From positions 12,453,218 to 12,517,217 of the forward strand of contig CM066982.1 of the NCBI GenBank assembly GCA_033977485.1: 64,000 nt of DNA. The letters are read 5' to 3'. Position 1 is the first letter of the stretch. Each line of letters starts with the position of its first letter. Source of the DNA: Hydrangea macrophylla (taxonomy: Eukaryota > Streptophyta > Magnoliopsida > Cornales > Hydrangeaceae). The notes beneath the pieces were generated by a model. The model saw only the letters and a list, made by a program, of their open reading frames with translations. It had not been told where the DNA came from and made no database searches. Below, one piece after another: positions 46,980-57,943 of the stretch. The translations under genes were made by a program, and so were the position numbers.

Positions 46980-48540
46980 CTATTCGTCGCCGATCACCCA
47001 CTTCAGCCCCTGGGGCATGATAAGGGCGTCTGTTGGTCGTGTCCTAGGCGACATCATGTGAAGATACTCGTGGGACAAAATCTTCAAAACAAGAAAAAGA
47101 GGAGTGTAAGGATCACATTCTTTTGAAAATTAATTAGAAAAGGAAATAAAATAAAAGAAAAGAGAAGTATTGCATACCTCCCGCACCCTCCAGAAACCGC
47201 CAGTGGAGGCTGGGTGATCCCGGGATATCTCTCCCATATGCCTATATAAGATGGCCAATCCAGCACCGGGCCAATCGTATTGGTAGATCTGGTTCATGCT
47301 CTCCAAGGACCCCACCAGCGTCACAGAGTTCTGGTCTCCCTTGGTACTCAACAGGGAGCACCCCAGCACGTACATCAAAAAGCCCCGAGCAATCTACTCA
47401 TCAGTAAAGCCCGGCTGGCCTCTGAAGGTGTCGATAAATCACTTGGCCGTAACCAAGGGCTCCTCCGGGACCGCTCCAAGTAGCTCCTGCACCCTATCCC
47501 ACTTAGTGACTACATCCAAATATCGTAGGAGCTCTCCTCCGAATGGGATCTCGGTGATCATGCTGAAGTCCAAGGGAGTCATCGTCCTCTCCCCGAAGTC
47601 GATGTGAAAGGTGTTGGTGGTATCCCACCTCCTCTCCACCAGCGCGTGGATCTGTCGCAAGTCATTGGAGCTCTTCGTCAAGAGTTTGACGAAGTCTCCA
47701 AAACCTGCAGCCCTGATGAACCCCAGTACGGTCTCACTCAGCTTCCCGTACCACTCAAAACCGTGAGCAAGACTATCATGCCCTTTTAGCACCTTGGGCT
47801 ACAACTGCAAGAAAGAATCACAAGATTTGATGTCAGTAAATAAGAAAGAAATGAGACGCAAAAATATGAAGAGAAAGATAAAAGAACAAAAAATATATAT
47901 ATATATTTGAAAAAATAAAAAATAAAAAAATAATAATACTTTTTTAGAGAACTTCACGAGCGTGGATTTCACATGTATGAAAAGTTTGGTCGTTGTGAGC
48001 AGAATAGCAAAAAGCAATGATGAAGAATGAATGAATAATGGAAGTGCCTAGAGAACTGGTTTATTAATTATTAAGGGATGTGCGAGGTTTTAATTAGCAT
48101 ACATCGCAGTCAGAATTCCTTAAGAAAAGTTAACAAAACTGAATATGCGCATATACCGATGGGACACCCAAGCAATCATAAGCATAGCATTCATTTTTTT
48201 TCTCTTGTCCCCGCATTCGTAAAAGTTTGTAAGAAATAGGATAAAAGAATACAAAATTGAACGAGCATTGTTTAAATTTTTTGAGACGCTCGAGAGTGCT
48301 ACGAGCATAGCATTTGCGTTTGAAATGAGGCATTTGAAGTTGCATTGATTACACATTGCATTCGTGAAGTTCATACGACGTAAGAATCACAAAAGGAGAA
48401 AAGAGAGGGGGCACGTTTACCTCACCCTTGAACGTGCGGGTGGATAAATGCTCGTCTGGATCCCGGAGTAAGAGTGTAGCATCGGGGTTGGGAGTAGCGC
48501 GGTACTTCGCCTTCTTCCTGCTTCCAGAACAGCTCGCCAT
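46980..48540 (-). pseudogene. Antisense ORF of the Tat element, plant mobile domain
   Basis: Three exon-like blocks on the minus strand. Exon 1 (48540-48421) starts MASCSGSRKKAKYRATPNPD and is followed by GTAAAC. Exon 2 (47804-47178), after TTTCTTGCAG, encodes HGFEWYGKLSETVLGFIRAA, TNTFHIDFGERTMTPLDFSM and YQYDWPGAGLAILYRHMGEI, then GTATGC. Exon 3 (47081-46980), after TTGTTTTGAAG, ends VIGDE plus TAG. The exon 2 motifs are those of the plant mobile domain (MAIN/MAIL family). Extra antisense ORFs between pol and the 3' LTR are known in Tat elements. Exon 2 contains at least three in-frame stops (near 47799, 47433 and 47399). Product role unknown; the frame is dead here. Confidence 0.75.
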
Positions 48541-49071
48541 GATCTGTCAAACAGAAAAAGGAATTTGTGGTTAGATTCATGAATAAATTTAGAAAAATAA
48601 TAAAAATAATGAGAATAATCCAAGTTTTGATCGAACAGAATTAACCTGTGAGTACCATAGATCAATACAAGAAAAAATAGGGGATGGGGGAAAATTTCTC
48701 CAGAGAGGTTTCGGTTTGAGAGAGATTAAGAGGATGAATGAAAATGAATTGAAACCCTCGGTATAAGCTGCCGCCCGCCAAACGCGGCACTTGATTTTCG
48801 TGCGCGGCAGTTAGTGGACTGCCGTGCGGCACTCACTGAATGCCGCAGCGGCACTCAGTGAGTGTCGTACGATAGTCATGGACTGCCGCAAATTCTAGCG
48901 TGTGCCGCGTTTGAGGCGGTTACCCGACCCTTCATTTTTCTCCCAAAATTCAAATTGGGACCCGAAAATCGAATTCTAACCCCTAAATTTTGCCCATATT
49001 GTGCTTTTAACCCCCAGAGAGGGTTCTTTAGGATCAGACTGGTCTTCGATTTTGTGAAGTTAAAATAAATT
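48541..49071. other. Upstream region of the antisense ORF with palindromes
   Basis: Non-coding DNA 5' of the antisense frame. Bases 48768-48922 carry GCGGCACTCACTGAATGCCGC-type dyads like those in the Tat LTRs. The rest is unremarkable. Confidence 0.6.
48768..48922. repeat. GCGGCA/TGCCGC palindrome array, internal copy
   Basis: Several GCGGCA and TGCCGC hexamers with CTCAGTGAG-like spacers. The motif matches the LTR arrays at 14877 and 50798, but the flanking sequence does not, so the array is not simply a copied piece of LTR. Confidence 0.8.
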
Positions 49072-49525
49072 AGAGTCTATGGACTCCAAATTTTGAAAAT
49101 TGAAATGATTTTGAGTCCGTGGGCTCCAAAATTCAAAATTTGAAATGATTTTGAGTCTGTGGGTTCCAAAATTTTGAAAATTGAAATGATTTTGAGTCCG
49201 TGGGCTCCAAAATTTGAAAATTGAAATGATTTTGAGTCTGTGGGCTCCAAAATTTGAAAATTGAAATGATTTTGAGTCCGTGGGATCCAAAACTTTAAAA
49301 ATTGAAATGATTTGGAGTCCGTGGGCCCCAAAATTTTGAAAATTGGAATGATTTTGAGTCCGTGGGCTCCAAATTTTGAAAAATGAAATGATTTTGAGTC
49401 CGTGGGCTCCAAAATTCAAAATTTGAAATATTTTTGAGTCCGTGGGCCCCAAAATTTTGAAAATTGAAATGATTTTGAGTCCGTGGGCTCCAAAATTTTG
49501 AAAATTGAAATGATTTTGAGTCTTG
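49072..49525. repeat. Tandem array, ~40-bp unit, about 12 copies
   Basis: Unit close to GAGTCCGTGGGCTCCAAAAT followed by TTGAAAATTGAAATGATTTT, repeating every 40-41 bp with small indels in the T/A runs. It yields open minus-strand frames in all three phases with repeating PTDSKSFQF-like peptides; these are repeat artefacts. Amplified tandem repeats in the 3' region are known for Retand-type Tat elements. Confidence 0.92.
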
Positions 49526-49559
49526 ACTCATCCAAATATGATTACCCCGCTTTTTAGGG

Positions 49560-50140
49560 TGTAACAAACTTGCACTCTCGGTTCTCGTAATAGATTTACG
49601 TTAATCCTTGTTCTGGGAATATAACGGATTTATATTCTCAATCCTCGCAACAGATTTGCCTTAACCCTCGTCTTGGGAATATAACAGATTTATATTCTCG
49701 GTCCTCGTAACAGATTTATGTTGATCCTTCAGAATGTAACAGATTTGCATTCTCGATTCTCGTAACAGATTTGCGTTAACCCTCGTCTTGGAAATATAAC
49801 AGATTTATATTCTCGATCCTCGTAACAGATTTACATTGATCCTTTGAAGGGTAACAGATTTGCATTCTCGATTCTCGCAACAGATTTGCGTTAACCCTCG
49901 TCTTGGTAATAAACATATTTATATTCTCGGTCCTCGTAATAGATTTACGTTGATCCTTCAGAGTGTAACAAATTTGCATTCTCGATTCTCGCAACAGATT
50001 TGCGTTAACCCTCATCTTGGGAATATAACAGATTTATATTCTCGATCCTCGTAATAGATTTACGTTGATCCTTCAGAGTGTAACAGATTTGCATTCTCGG
50101 TTCTCGTAACAGATTTGCGTTAACCCTCGTCTTGGAAATT
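49560..50140. repeat. Tandem array, ~115-bp unit of two ~58-bp halves
   Basis: Units start GTAACAGATTTGCATTCTCG near 49733, 49848, 49963 and 50078, with an earlier diverged part from 49560. Each unit holds two related halves, one with GCGTTAACCCTCGTCTTGG and the other with a TTGATCCTTC-like segment. A different monomer from the neighbouring 40-bp array. Confidence 0.9.
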
Positions 50141-50586
50141 TAGAAATGCATTTTCTTGACCCTTGCAAACGAATCTTTGCATCGGTCAACATTTGGTAAA
50201 TCTTCTCTGGCTAAATGCATCATGAAATATGCGTCACATATAGAGAAGACATGACATAGAGTACGCATGACACTTGCTCGGTCTAGTTTATTTGAAAAAT
50301 ATCATTGCATGAGCATGTGCATCACGACAGGATAGGAGCATTCATCCGTATGATTACTTGTGCTTGCGTATGCCTGACTCCCGCCCGAACTACGTCTTGG
50401 TCTGATTCCTGAGGGGATACGTAGGCAGCTCATCATGGAGCACGACCAATTGGAATTTTGTTGCGCGATGGCTTTCTTTTTGCACCGCATTTTGTTTTTA
50501 CCTGAACCCGACTATTTGGTCAAAGGCTTGTCTTCACACAGGCTTCGACGATCACTTGTGGTTTGCGTTGTTCCACAAGCTCTGTC
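50141..50586 (+). other. Tat region between the tandem arrays and polypurine tract
   Basis: Non-coding. Includes GGTCTGATTCCTGAGGGGATACGTAGGC at 50399-50426, the Tat post-pol motif also found at 40010 and 40115. That places this stretch in the same element as the pol ending at 39966. Confidence 0.7.
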
Positions 50587-50600
50587 GAAGAGGGGCAAAC
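50587..50600 (+). other. Polypurine tract of the Tat element
   Basis: GAAGAGGGGCAAAC next to TGAAGACACC, the LTR start. This agrees with the AGGGGCAAAC tract typical of Tat elements. Confidence 0.75.
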
Positions 50601-53260
50601 TGAAGACACCTCAATTTTGACCAAATGTCGAGTTAAGGGAGTGATACCTACAAGACCCAATGATGACAACGTCCGGCCAATCTAGGACTTCCAAAGATGA
50701 TTCAAGCTCTTCAAAGGACCATCCAAGTTTAAATGGAAAGCAAAAAGAGAAAAATGGAAAATAGAGCCCAAAACGGCACTTGACCTCTTTTACGGCAGTC
50801 ACGGGTTGTCGCTGCGGCACTCCCTAACTGCCGTAGAGGCAATCAATGAGCGCCGCTACAGCAGTCACCAATTGCTTCATTTTTACATCAAGTGCCGTAG
50901 AAAATGGATTCCCAGAAAAGACGGCAGTCCCTGGAGTTGTCTGCGGCATTCAATGAATGTCGTTCCGGCAGTCAGTGAATGCCGCGCCGGCATTCAGTGA
51001 ATGCCGTAGTGGCATTTACTGAGTGCCGCTTCCATCTCCGTTGAGTGCCGCATTTTTGTAACAGCTAGCTGTTATACATCACGTTTTGTACTATCAAAAG
51101 GACGCTTGAATTATGGTTTTCTGCTCTGAAATGACTGAAATACCCCTCCAAATTTGTCTATAAATAGAGGATGAATATCCTCTTGCAAGGGGTTGGTTGT
51201 TTTAAGGTTGGAATTTTCTTTGAATCTAGAGATTGTATTAGTTCTCCAAGTTTTAAAACTTTCAAAATTTCTTCTCTAAAGACAATTAGAAGCTAGTTTA
51301 GAAGAGTTGAAGAGGGTGGAAAGCTTGATTAGTCTTTGGAAGTTCTTCAAAATAAAAAACTTGAGGATATTTTGGTGGTAAAACTTTGAATTAATTAGTC
51401 TTTTTAATCACAAATATACTTAGAGTCTTTGAATTTTCTTTTCCTCTCCCTTTTAGTCTTTGAGATTCATGAGACCCTCAATGCCTTACTTGAATCCTTA
51501 GACTTGAAATCCTTTAATTCCTTTGTAAGCTCATGATTTACAAGGAAGTTGAAGTTGATATTAGTACACTTGATTAATAAATCTAAACATATCTCCATGG
51601 TTTAGGTTTGTTATGTTTAGGTCTCATGAAATTTCTCCATATTTCTTTGAGACTTTGAAGATGTGAATGTAGTTAGTCTCCCATGACCATCAAATGGTAG
51701 GAGAGGTGGTGTGGTTCAAGCCAAGTTACATGGCTCAAATTAGTTATCAGAGTTGTATATGAATAAATGATGCAGTGAGTTCACAATCTGTTTTTGATCA
51801 TAGATTTTTAGTTGAACATCGAACCGTTGGAACCGAATGAACTAACGGGAAAGTGTTTATAACTCAAAGTTCTACCACTGTAATTTTTGTTTTAAGGTAA
51901 TTTCATGTTTTGAGTGGTTTGGTCAAGGGTTTTGTGGAACAACTATGATCTGTCCAGAGCTTCAGAACAGTAACACTCTTTTGAAATAAGCAAATCAGAA
52001 CCTTAATCAAGCACTCTTGACCCAAAATAAATTTTTCTAAGTAGTTTAATGTGTTAGGAAGCTACCCTAAAAAGACCAAATCATTTTTGATTTTTTTTAC
52101 TATTTTTACAAAATCATACAAAAACTCTAGACGGAGAGTTGTAAGTCCTTGAGTGATATCTAGTGTTTGTCTAATTCCCAGAGATCTAACCGTTGAAACC
52201 TTGATTTTATTTTTAGGTTAGAAACTAGACACACAGAAACATCTTGTGTCCAAATATCATCAAGATCAAATCACGGGAAGTATATTTTTTATTTCTTTGA
52301 AGTTCTGATCTGCTCTCAGCAATTTTCAGAATTCTATCACAACTTTGATATATCTTGCAAACAATAGTCTAAATGATCTCTCCATGACCTAGGGCTTAAA
52401 CCATGTGTTAATAATGATTATTTAAGCTTAAATATAGAGGCTAAATGATCCAAACCAAGGAATAATACAATCGCTTATTCTTGTTCATGTAATCATACAC
52501 ATTCATCCATATAGATCGGTATTAGAATTCATAATTGCGTCATTTCCTCTACTTGATAGAATTATGCTAGGCATTTAGGAATAATTATCCGATATTATAC
52601 TTCCTAAAGTATGTGGACTAACCCTTGTTTTGTAGCGCACTTGAGGTACAACTTCTCAACCCTTTCTCTAGTTTACTTAATTCCTTGATTTTTCATTTAT
52701 TTTACGACCTCATGCGCGACACATTAGAATTAGGATCTTACCTTATGTGAATACATGTGATTAGAGACCTTTTCTTAGGTTTTACTTTCAATTCGTATGC
52801 ATTGCACGTTTAATATTCGCGGCATGGATCCCGGGTAAGTCCTATAGTTCCCTATTTGCATATCATATTGCTTGCTACTTGAATTATGTGGTTTTTGAAT
52901 GATATTTTATCACTTGCAATCTTACACCCTTTAGACATGTTTTTGTAATGTATATATATATACATATGTATTAGTTGAGAGCACATTTAGATTAATAATT
53001 CGATTAAAAGGATGTTGAGTAGAGGCCTATCGCGAGATAGGGTGAGAGAGGGTGTTTTAGTCCGCCGGGCTCCTTCCTCTCTCATTCCATAATCCCCGAA
53101 CCTAGTCAATCTCTAGTTTTTAAAAAGATCAATTTGCTTTAAAATGGTTTCTTAATTTTCCTTTTAAAAATTAAGTGGCGACTCATTGTTTTATGTTTTG
53201 AAATTTGAAAAAGATTTTAAAAGAAAAACTGTGGGTAAAAGAAAAATTGCGATATCCTCA
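50601..53260 (+). repeat. 3' LTR of the Tat element (2660 bp)
   Basis: TGAAGACACCTCAATTTTG to GCGATATCCTCA. From 50681 it aligns with the 5' LTR at 14761-17298. Palindrome array at about 50798-51051, TATA-like CTATAAATA at 51159-51167. The next bases are GCTGT, the expected position of the target duplication. Confidence 0.88.
50798..51051. repeat. GCGGCA/TGCCGC palindrome array, 3' LTR copy
   Basis: Same motif as in the 5' LTR, with about 42 bp of extra unit sequence (CGGCAGTCAGTGAATGCCG plus a neighbouring CCGGCATTCAGTG unit) around 50965-51010. Confidence 0.85.
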
Positions 53261-53979
53261 GCTGTCCCAAAATGCTTGTCCATTTTGAAAAGTCAACACA
53301 CCGAATTTTGTATCTTTCCTATTTTGCCATTTCTTTTTGCACAATTCCTACAAATCTTAGTTTATAGGAAAACTAAATTAAGGGCAAAGTTGGAAACTAA
53401 GAATATTTAAACATGAAAACAGTATAATAACTGATGTTCCCTTAAAAATTTGGGTTCCCCAAAAGTGCCCAGCAATTTGGGGCAGAGGGAATACATCATT
53501 TCAGTGCAGAGTACCAGTCTCTGCGGTAGGGCGAATGCTATCAGCACCTCCTATTACATCAAGCTGCTCACCCACCTAAGATTAAAAAGGTTAAAAATTA
53601 TAAATATCCCTCTCTTATCTATCTTCTTAACGTCGCTCTTGGGTTAGGGGATTGTGGGCACAACATATCATTTAAGCAAGGATCAAAATTTCATTTCGGT
53701 CTGCCCAGTTTTGGAAACCTTTGGGAAACATGTGGAAAAATCGGAAAAAGTTGGAAATATTGAGAGACATGGGGAAACATAACTTCAATCTTATCTATAT
53801 GCACGTATAAAGCTAATAACTGCTTAATCGAGCCTTTGAAAGACCTGTACATGTAGTTACATTCTTAAAATGGAGTAAAAATTGAAACAACACAAGGATT
53901 AAGTCACCAATCTATTGACAAATCAGCACATTGATGTGATGAAAGTGCAAGAATGTACATGCTTTGATGATTTTAATGC
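53261..53979. other. Right flank of the Tat element with a decayed exon copy
   Basis: Anonymous DNA apart from 53497-53610, which aligns with 12104-12209. There, the minus-strand exon-like block A has a premature TGA and several substitutions. No other gene is seen. Confidence 0.55.
53497..53580 (-). pseudogene. Decayed second copy of exon-like block A
   Basis: Reverse complement shows the same QLDV-x-GGADSI and ETGTLH core as 12096-12176, with a stop directly after TGTLH. Similarity continues into the intron-side GATTAAAAAGGTT and AAATATC, so the duplicated block was genomic, not processed. Confidence 0.6.
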
Positions 53980-55053
53980 AACTAAATGCATACACCGCAC
54001 ACGTGGTACACGGATGAAATGCACGTGTGTATGTGTCCACTCTATATGTAAAAGAAAAGAAAATCCTAACCCTAACACATAATACACATAAGCCCATAAG
54101 ATCCTCACCCATGTTAAGTGCGCTAATTTATCCTTTTATTGTGATCCTTTTTACCCTTTCAAAGGTAGATTATTTTGAAATTTCCAAAAATTCATTTTCG
54201 AAGGAAAACATCCTTTCGACGATAAGATTTTTTGAAAATAATTCTCAAGAATTCTGGACTTTTTCTTTGAAAATGAGGATGTGAAAACATTTCTTCAACA
54301 AGAGATGATAGGGTTTTGAATTTCGCTTGATCAAGAGAAAATGAGTTTCGAAGATTTTTCTTTTCCTTTGAAAGAGTGATTTTTCAAAACACTTTGGGAT
54401 AAAAGATGGTGAATAATCAAAGTCTATTTTCCCTTAAAGGTATAGAACTCTCGAGTAAAAGGATCACAAGATTGGATAATTATCGCACTTTTCATGAATT
54501 CGGATACATACAAGGTCAATGATGCTTATCTAACAGAATATAAGAAATGTAATCTTATAATCAAGATTCGGCATGTTCCCAAATGTCGTGGGACATGAAG
54601 GGGAATTGCAAGAAAGTGATCAAGAGGTTACACATCTTACATCAAGCAAGTATCGTCATCATCTCAAGTAATCCCTTCCGAGCATACAAAACTCCCTAGC
54701 ACATAATTCTAAAAGAGAATTAATTTCCTAAGATTGAAAGGTTCTACAGAAGCTATCATGCAAAGACCGGGTTTTGGTCAAATAATGGGACCCTTGACGG
54801 ACATCCAATATACCCCTCATTACACGGTTAGATGGAACGTGGATGCTTTGATATACTAACACATGGTACAAGATCAAGGGTGATCACACGGTTCTATGGT
54901 AACTTGAGTGATCGGGTTGGCCCGAGCCTCCAAGGTTATAGTTCCGTGCAATCGACAGGGGAAGTGAAATGCAATGGGCACAAGAAAATTAATTAATTCA
55001 ATTAAAAGGATGCCTTCGAGTCTAATCCTCTAATGAGCCCAAAATCAAGAAAT

Positions 55054-55103
55054 CTGGTATGCGAAACTAGAGATTCTGGGTTCGATCTCCAGCAGAGTCG
55101 CCA
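55054..55103 (-). other. Extended primer-binding site, 50 nt, second Tat copy
   Basis: On the plus strand this reads as the 3' half of tRNA-Arg from the anticodon stem to GTCGCCA, including the CCA that pairs with the tRNA 3' end. Length and end points equal those at 17302-17351. Confidence 0.75.
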
Positions 55104-55106
55104 GAT

Positions 55107-57440
55107 TATGGATATCGCTCCACGCATTTGCTTTTTCAAAAATAAAATAAGAGTCACCACTTAATTTTTAAAAGGAGAATTAAGAAACCATTTTAAAAGC
55201 CACTGTTCTTTTTAAAACCAGAGATTAACTAGGTCCGGGGATTATAGAATGAAAGGGGAAGGAGCCCCGCGAACTTAAGCACCTCCTTTCATCCTATCTC
55301 ACGATAGGCCTCTACTCAACATCCTTAGAACCAAATTAATAATTTAAGATGTGCTCTCAAGTAATACATAAATATATACATCTTAAAAGCATGTTAAAAA
55401 AGGGGTGTAAGATTGCTAACGAGAAAAGGCATACAAAACTAAGTAATTTCAAATAGCACTTGACATGATATGCGATAGAGAACGAGAGAACTTACCCGGG
55501 ATCCAGTGGCGATAATAAACGTGCAATGCATACACACAATAGGAATCCTAAAAAAATGTCTATAATCCATATATATATATATACATAAGGCAAAATTATA
55601 ATCTAGGGTGTCGCACATAAAGTTGAAAATCAATAAAATCAAGTAACAAAAATATGAAGGGAGGATCAAAAAGTCATACCTTGGGAGCGCTACAAAACAG
55701 AAGTTAGCCCACATGCTTGAACATAAATGATATCAAAAGCTTTTACCTAAATCTAACAAGAGTGAAGGTAATCGATAAAATCATGAATTCTTCTCAATTG
55801 TTGAAATCATACCATTCCTATAGATCTGCAAGTCTCAACGAGGAGCCAATGTAATGTCCATATAGGATTGTTATGATCTCAACATATTTGGAAAGAATCC
55901 ATGACCAAATTCAACTAATCACAACTTATTTAAAAAGCTTACAATCTAATATCCTAGAATGCAAGTATTACTACCTAAACATGATGATCATGAATGTGTG
56001 AGCATGAACAAGACATAAATTATTCATTAATTTGGATCTTTTAAACTCTGGATTTAATTTTAATTAACCTTATTCAAAGCATGGTTTAAATCCTAAAGCA
56101 TTAGGAAGTCATTTGGATCATCAATGGTGAGATTTATCAAAATTATCACATAAATTCATAATTTACAGAGAAGCAACTAGATATTTAAAAGTAGGAACTC
56201 ATGGTTCCCATGCCTTGATCTTAATGAGCTTTGAGTATGATATGCCTTTGTAAGTCTATTATCTAACCCAAAATGACAGTTAATGATCAAACAGTCCAAT
56301 CTCTGGGAATTGGACCAAGACCAGACATCACTCAGGGTTTATCAACTCTTTGTCCAGAGATTTTGCACGATTTATTAAAACTAGTAAACTAATCTTTAAT
56401 TCTTCAAACTTTGTAGAGAATCTTATTAACACATTGAACTTCATAGAAAATATTATTTGAAGCCTAAACTACTTTACTAAGGCTCTGATTCAAACAAATT
56501 AAAATGTGTTTGCTGCTCTGAAAATTTGGACTGAGAGTGACCAGTTTGCAAAACCTATGATCAAACCATGTTAACCACATAATTGAGGAAAAACAAAAAT
56601 TGTAGTGGTAGATCTATGTGTTATGAACACATTCCAATTGGTCTCATTCAAATCCAACATATCGTGATTTAATTAAAAATCCTTGATCACAAATGGTCTT
56701 TGAAATCACTGCACCATTATTGAATCAATATTCACGAACCCAACCAAACTAGATCCATGACTCTATGAAGAATCTAGACCAAGTGTGGTTATGATCAACA
56801 TAAAAAGATCATCATAGTGTAAAATTCCCATGGATTTAGCCTTGAAGAAACTCCAATATAGAACTCTCAAGAGAGCTTAGACATGGATTTTAAGGACTTA
56901 CTCAATCCTTTAGGTGAACTTTGAACACTTGAATTCAACAATCAAATCATGAGAATAACTAGATCGACATCTATTTCCTCTCCCAAATACACGATCCTTG
57001 AGGATTATGAACCAAATTGCATAGAACTCAATAAAACATGGACTAGCTAGTTCCAAGAGTTCCAAAAGGATGAACCAAAACCATAAACAAGGTTTAGATC
57101 CACTAATTTAATCATAGATTAGAATTAGATCAACTCAATTCCTCATATAAATATAAAATTTATAGAAAATTAGAGGATCTAACTCGAGGAATTCACATGG
57201 AATATTGAGGATTCCACGAATTCCAATAGAAGAGTATGAGAGAAAAGAGGTGAAATGAAAGCCAATTGAATAATCCAAAGTTCAATTCCTCTTTGAAAAC
57301 ATATTTCATATGGATTATGAAACAAATTAGATCCAAATCAACAACTATACATAAGAATTCAATCACAATTCAAAGTGGTGTGTGAAGAAGGGGTTAGAGA
57401 AGAGACTTTTTTAAAATGTGTAAAAGGGTCCTAGAATCCT
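55107..57440 (-). repeat. LTR of the inverted Tat element (outer end unclear)
   Basis: Reverse complement of the Tat LTR 3' portion: ACTTAATTTTTAAAAGG, CCGGGGATTATAGAATGAA, TCTCACGATAGGCCTCTAC and GGGATCCAGTGGCG have counterparts near 52820-53180. Beyond about 56500 similarity becomes weak. The GCGGCA palindrome array was not found, so this LTR is truncated or of another subfamily. Confidence 0.6.
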
Positions 57441-57519
57441 AAGAATTGTGATTGTCTCTAGTACAAGTACAAATGGATTTTGGAGAAAGAGAAAAAGTGA
57501 GAGAAATGTATATGAAGAA

Positions 57520-57558
57520 ATTAAAAAAAAAAAAAAAAAAAAAAAAAGAAGAAGAAGG
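57520..57558. repeat. Poly-A / GAA tract
   Basis: About 27 A residues followed by AAG units, immediately next to the Copia element's left LTR. Explains the Lys- and Phe-rich frames at 57411-57702. Confidence 0.9.
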
Positions 57559-57560
57559 AA

Positions 57561-57722
57561 TCGAGAAAGGGACAATTTCTCATTACTGTATGTCCTGCAT
57601 ATATACAATCCTAGAGAGCAACAAAAAGGAAAGACAATCAAAGGAAATAAAAACTGCATTAATTGGGTCAACATGACCAATACGGAAATAAATAAATTCT
57701 AAATTGTTTCCTAATTCCAACA
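57561..57722 (-). repeat. Copia 3' LTR (162 bp)
   Basis: Minus strand TGTTGGAATTAGGAAAC to CCCTTTCTCGA. The terminal CA is altered by a T-to-C change compared with the other LTR. Confidence 0.88.
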
Positions 57723-57943
57723 CTCCCTCTCAAGCTAGGGCAAAGATATCAACGAGTCTTAGCTTGCCAAGAGATAACTGAAGTAATCCTGGACCAATGG
57801 ACTTAGAAAACATATCTACAGTTTGATTGGATGATGATATAAAGCTAGGTTTGACAACTCCAGACCGAACTTTCTCGCGAATAAAATGAACATCAACTTA
57901 TATGTGTTTTGTTCTCTCATGAAGGACTGAGTCTGAGGACAGC

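Larger units (their letters stand above)
14761..53260 (+). mobile_element. Tat-lineage Ty3 retrotransposon (Ogre/Retand-like), nested
   Basis: The two LTRs are 14761-17298 (5'-truncated) and 50601-53260. Between them lie a tRNA-Arg-type primer site, gag, protease with a G-patch, RT, RNase H, a second RNase H-like domain, integrase, a spliced antisense plant-mobile-domain frame, two tandem arrays and a polypurine tract. The second RNase H, the tRNA-Arg primer site, the antisense frame and the 3' tandem repeats are known marks of the Tat lineage (Ogre, Retand). An Athila element (22223-36782) and an Athila-like element (about 40.3/41.4-46.95 kb) interrupt it. Without them the element is about 17-18 kb. 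Coding parts carry many stops and frameshifts. The base after the 3' LTR begins GCTGT; the 5' target copy has been lost. Confidence 0.85.
53980..57440 (-). mobile_element. Inverted fragment of a second Tat element
   Basis: Bases 53980-54700 are the reverse complement of the Tat leader (about 17700-18400). Next come a 50-nt primer site (55054-55103) and then an LTR in minus orientation from 55107 with segments matching the end of the LTR at 50601-53260. No gag or pol is present. The far LTR end is not identifiable; similarity fades and a poly-A tract and the Copia element follow. The ~3.4 kb faces the main Tat element, making inverted repeats with both of its ends. Confidence 0.75.

Noticed and set aside
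49060..49567. Minus-strand frames with repeating PTDSKSFQF peptides
   Set aside because: Open in all three phases because the ~40-bp unit lacks stops on that strand; a tandem-repeat artefact.
57411..57702. Frames over the poly-A/GAA tract
   Set aside because: Lys- and Phe-rich translations of a homopolymer next to the Copia LTR.
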